Assembly: GCA_963855995.1 (NCBI GenBank)
Contig: OY979717.1
Span: forward strand, 46,776,044-46,840,043
DNA: 64,000 nt
Source: Muricea muricata
Lineage: Eukaryota; Cnidaria; Anthozoa; Malacalcyonacea; Plexauridae
Reading direction: 5' to 3'
Made by a program: the position numbers and the translations under genes. The number at the start of each line of letters is the position of its first letter. Within the stretch, counting starts at the first letter, position 1. Positions 59,991-64,000 of the stretch are shown here, piece by piece. The notes under the pieces were generated by a model. The model made no database searches and was not told where the DNA came from. It was given only the letters and a program-made list of their open reading frames with translations.

Positions 59991-60624
59991 TAACTGTTTT
60001 ATGAAACTCAGATCATGAAATATACTGTAGATGAAACACCTTCATTCATTTATGTAAGCACATTTGTAAAGGTTTCGTACATGTAAAAAAATCTCACCTT
60101 TTTTCTCTCGTTTGCTATCTGTCACTAAAAAACCACAAAATTTTCCGTTAAAGTTTTTTATTTGAGCAATAGAAAAAATATAATATTATTATGTACGTAC
60201 GAGCATAAACAAGAACAATGAGCATTTTTTATAAACAATTTCTTACTTTTTTCCTTCGTTTTGTGTATCTTCTTCAAAATTACTTTTGTCATCATAGAAA
60301 AAATATAATAAAAAGGTTTTAAAACGATGTTGAGTTATCAGTGAGGGTCGGTAAAAACTATTTAAATTTCGGCATTAGAAACAGTCGCTTCGTAACTTTT
60401 AATAAGCAAAAAATGTTATAAATAAGCTCTTTTTTTCAAAACCTCTAGTTAATGCAAAACATATAGTACATTAAAACTCAAACAGTCTTTAATTCAATAT
60501 AAAATTTTAAAAAATACAACACTTGCGGGATCTTGATCGGATCTGATTTTTGGATTTTTTTATTTTTTATAAAATCAAGGGGGGTGGAAATCGAGCCCAC
60601 TATCCATTGAGCCCCTACTGGTCA
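59991..60624. other. AT-rich spacer without supported features
   Basis: No ORF, terminus or RNA motif recognised between the tandem block and the repeat flanking the large foldback. Confidence 0.35.
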
Positions 60625-60757
60625 GCGATCATCCGAAAAAAATAGGGACCAGTGACGCGTTTTACGTCACAATCCGCCATGTTTTCGATTACACTTTTTT
60701 GACCAAAAATATTAGGGAGTGCAGTCTCCAGATATATAGTATAGCTCAGTGGTACCA

Positions 60758-62000
60758 AGTAGCGCGAAGAGCGAGATGGAAAACACGACAAAAGTTGTTT
60801 TTTAAAAGCAAACTACAATGTTGAAGTTGAAGTTTTAAGCGGTTAAAAATAAGCAGGCAGTTTGATTTTTCGTTGCTAAGTAAAAAGTATAGTTAATTTC
60901 ATCCTGGAGAAATTCTGGCGTCAAACTTGCAAAATATAAAGAGATAAATGATTTTGAACGAGCGAGGAGCCAACTCAAGGTGAGAACATTTTTGTACTCA
61001 ATTGCTAGGTTTTCAAATCCGAGCTATGTCAATTCTACTACACCTAAGGTCATATCATTTGGTACATGTTATCATGGACCGTTTCTGCATCTGGATTCGT
61101 AAAAAACAAGACTCTAGTACAAAAATTTAAAGGTTTTTTTTTGTTGTTTTTAAAACATGGTCGCGATATTGACTCGATGATTTAAAGTTTTGTCCCTGGT
61201 ATAGTAATATTTTCTGAACCCAAGCAAAATAAACACCAAAAAAGGTTGTAAGAGGTTATATAAAATTTCTATAAATTGTGTGGATGTGAGCTACTGCACG
61301 TACAGCAAATTTGAGCACTTTCAAAAGCAGTACATGTACCGCCTACTGCAAAGATTATGATTCCTTGGGTTATTACTACAAAAACCCGTTTTCGAACGTC
61401 TAAAATTTCGTACACTTACTCCTTAAAATGCAGATTTATGAGTATGTAAGCAGGTAATTTATAGTATTTTAACAAAGGAAAGTCAGCAGCCTTGTTTATT
61501 TCTATTTTAGTATTGTTTCTGTTTGGTTTTAGCTAATATTTTCTGTAGCCAGAGTCAAATCATCATGAAACTCGTCGGGTCAATACGACCGGGTCGCGAC
61601 CATGTTTTAAAAACAACAAAAAAAACCTTTAAATTTTTGTACTAGAGTCTTGTTTTTTACGAATCCAGATGCAGAAACGGTCCATGATAACATGTATCAA
61701 ATGATATACCTTAGGTGTAGTAGAATTGACATAGCTCGGATTTGAAAACCTAGCAATTGAGTACAAAAATGTTCTCACCTTGAGTTGGCTCCTCGCTCGT
61801 TCAAAATCATTTTTCTCTTGATATTTTGCAAGTTTGACACCAGAATTTCTCCAGGATGAAATTAACTATACTTTTTACTTAGCAACGAAAAATCAAACTG
61901 CCTGCTTATTTTTAACCGCTTAAAACTTCAACTCCAACATTGTAGTTTGCTTTTAAAAAACAACTTTTGTCGTGTTTTCCATCTCGCTCTTCGCGCTACT
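60758..62000. mobile_element. 1243-bp foldback element with about 400-bp TIRs (MULE-like)
   Basis: AGTAGCGCGAAGAGCGAGAT begins the left arm, and its exact inverse ends at 62000. Arms match for about 400 bp, including CATGGACCGTTTCTGCATCT and its inverse. The centre (about 61170-61590) is non-coding. It interrupts a repeat whose empty relative is at 50020-50190. The flanking CAGTGGTACCA / CAGTACCCCA look like a 9-10 bp target duplication, which with long TIRs suggests a non-autonomous MULE. Confidence 0.8.
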
Positions 62001-62049
62001 CAGTACCCCAAACATGGCGGACATGCACCTGTTCGCAGGCTGTGAGAAA

Positions 62050-62233
62050 GGCTAATGAGTTTAAATAATCGTAGCGAACTTTTCACGAAATGCGCGCACG
62101 CGCGCAAATTTTACGCGGGACGATTCAAACGAACACGCGTCAGCAAACTTATTGCGAGTAACGTAAAGCAAAAACATAACCGTATTATCACAGGTATTAT
62201 TATGTTGCCTGATGATTGCTTGTTGCATGAAAC
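62050..62233 (+). mobile_element. PLE 3'-end remnant ending in a half hammerhead
   Basis: Plus-strand match of the minus-strand 47690-47850 region: it encodes NNRSELFTKCAHARKFYAG and then GTTGC-CTGATGA..GCAT-GAAAC (CTGATGA at 62209-62215, GAAAC at 62229-62233). Similarity to the PLE end stops right after GAAAC, so helix III and the 3' strand of helix I are missing. Confidence 0.65.
62204..62233 (+). ncRNA. 5' half of a hammerhead-like motif
   Basis: Helix I 5' strand GTTGC, CTGATGA, helix II TGC/GCA region and GAAAC are present and, unlike 47667-47709, the catalytic G is kept. The rest is lost. Confidence 0.55.
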
Positions 62234-62380
62234 CATAGGCGGCCCAAAAATGTCTGGTAATTTAGTGCACCGCAAGCGCGAGTGGTAGCGTATTGTTTAC
62301 ATATATAAAATACATAAGGTTGGCAACTAAATTTCACCTGACGAACATATGACTTTTGTTAAACACAAAATACATCGCTC

Positions 62381-64000
62381 GTGGAATTAAAAACAAGTAA
62401 ATTCGTGTTTCAACGAAGTCACCTAAACCACAAGAAGAAGCCCACCGACTTACCCAAAGCCGAAAGACAAACGTTAAAAGCACTTAGGGACAACCCAATC
62501 ATAATCATCTTACCGGCAGACAAAGGGAGAACAACCGTCGTAATGGACAAAACTGATTACTCTAACAGAGCCAAAGAACTACTTTAAGACAACAGAACGT
62601 ACAAGAAGCTTGACAAAAATCCAACCAAAACAATGATAACCCGCATCAACAAGAGACTTAAAATAAGTCATTAAAAGACAAACAAAAACTCGACGACCGA
62701 CCTACCACAAGATACGACCTTCTGATGCCACCACTGCCCGTTTCTACGGATTGCCAAAAATCCACAAACCAAACACACCGCTTCGCCCTATCGTCTCACT
62801 TCTGGGATCACCGACATATGAACTCTCAAAACACCTGGCCAGCATCCTCCAACCACTGGTAAAAACATCAACCCACTCTGTTACATTCCTCCAACACATG
62901 AAAGAACTCAAAAACGAACCCGATGAAACGATGGTGTCCTTTGACGTCGTGTCCCTGTTTATCTCTATCCCTCTATTAACAGCAAAACGTATAACAGACG
63001 ACGACCTTCTCACTACCAATTTATCTTGGACCGGCAAAACAAATCTAAGCAAATCCGACATACTCGACCTACTAGACCTCTGCCTATCAACAGAATTCCA
63101 GTTTGAAGGCACATTCTATCAATAAACAGCAGGTACACCTATGGGCTCTCCTCTCTCCAGCTTCTCCTAGAACGCCGATCAATCGACAACGATGGAAACA
63201 TAAAACTGTGGCATCGCTACGTCGACGATGTACCTTCTATCATTAAAACACACCACATCGACAACCTCTTTAAGACAATCAACTCCACCACAGACGGCAT
63301 CACATTCACAATGGAGAAGGAAACGGAAAGAAGAATTGCATTCTTAGACATCGAACTCACAAGAACTGACAACGGCTCCATCGAAACACGAGTACACCAA
63401 AAAAACACCCACACCGACCAAATACTGAACTACAACAGCAACCACTCCACACAACACAAAGCCAGCTGCCTTAAAACACTCCTCGATGGCGTACTAGACG
63501 CACAATAGCACAGCGGAGGCAAGAAAACATGACCTCATGCAGACACCTCCATAAAACCTTCAGAAAGAACAACTACCCAAAGCATTTCATCAACTCTGTC
63601 CACAAATGATCCCAACGCCCGCAACGATCACAAAGCAATAACGCAGGAGAAAACAACAACCTGGAATTCAGGCGAATAACCCTACCCTTCACCAATAAAA
63701 TTTCTGAAATAACGGCAAGAATACTTGAAAAATACAACTTAAAAGTGGCACACAAATCAACAAACAAAATCAAATCTCTTTTCAACAAACAAAAAGACCA
63801 AGCGAACAATGAAGTATACCAGATACCATGCCAAGATTGTGAAAAAGTATACATCGGCGAAACATCAAAGACCATCAAATCACGCATAACAGAACATAAG
63901 AAGGCCATCAAATGAGAAGACACACGATCCCTCCCGGCAAAACATGTCACCGAAAACGACAGATTTGACTTGAAAAAGATAAAAATATTAAACCATGCGA
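62381..64000 (+). mobile_element. Degenerate Penelope-like element (RT + GIY-YIG), open at the right edge
   Basis: Frame-broken coding in order: N-terminal/RT entry NPIIIILPADKGRTTVVMDK (about 62490), PKIHKPNTPLRPIVSLLGSP (62751), the RT segment VSFDVVSLFISIPL, GTPMGSPLSS, YVDDVPSIIKTHH with the catalytic YVDD retained (about 63210), FLDIELTRTDNGS, and then the GIY-YIG part CEKVYIGETSKTIKSRITEH (about 63840). Stops at 62585, 63123, 63506 and 63913 and frame changes make it inactive. The 3' end lies beyond the window. Its GIY-YIG belongs to a different subfamily from the 47.6-kb copy. Confidence 0.85.

Overview
The window is nuclear DNA of an AT-rich invertebrate animal. Genes are intron-rich with GT-AG splicing, the proteins are clearly metazoan (WDR36/UTP21, a polypeptide GalNAc-transferase, a RING/TRAF/kelch protein, a THAP9-like transposase), and DIRS, Penelope-like (PLE), CR1/L2-like, hAT-like and Harbinger-like elements are dense. 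The mixture fits a cnidarian best, but that assignment is inference. No bacterial operon, CRISPR array, rRNA or convincing functional tRNA gene was seen.

Layout. 0-22.8 kb, minus strand: the first ten exons of a WDR36/UTP21 gene (start codon ending at 22772, tenth exon at 403-483, remainder off the left edge). Exon phases agree through all ten exons. Its introns hold a degenerate DIRS retrotransposon (about 1.1-5.5 kb), three copies of a TA-flanked MITE, several foldback repeats, a head-to-head tRNA-SINE pair and a CR1/L2-like LINE tail. 22.8-23.6 kb: an 847-bp divergent intergenic region carrying a hAT MITE with a perfect 8-bp target duplication. 23.6-36.0 kb, plus strand: a complete eight-exon polypeptide GalNAc-transferase gene (631 aa). 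37.05-39.3 kb, minus strand: a two-exon gene for a 572-aa RING + TRAF-type zinc finger + coiled coil + kelch protein with a SINE pair in its only intron. 42-49.6 kb: a cluster of 5'-truncated PLE ends, mostly in head-to-head inverted pairs, facing outward into (TA)n tracts and carrying hammerhead-ribozyme-like cores. 50.3-54.5 kb, plus strand: a THAP-domain P-element-type transposase gene broken in frame at an A9 run, followed by three tandem hairpins with compensating stem changes. 55.4-62 kb: direct repeats, an 808-bp Harbinger-like element with long TIRs and a MADF-domain exon, a hAT-like MITE, a tandem repeat block and a 1.24-kb long-TIR foldback. 62.05-64.0 kb: a PLE 3'-end remnant with a half hammerhead, then a degenerate PLE with reverse transcriptase and GIY-YIG parts running off the right edge.

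The host genes have unrelated roles (18S rRNA processing in the nucleolus, mucin-type O-glycosylation in the Golgi, probable ubiquitin ligation). WDR36 and the GalNAc-transferase are divergently transcribed and probably share an upstream region. The two signals most worth following are the hammerhead-bearing, head-to-head PLE pairs and the three-hairpin array after the THAP transposase.
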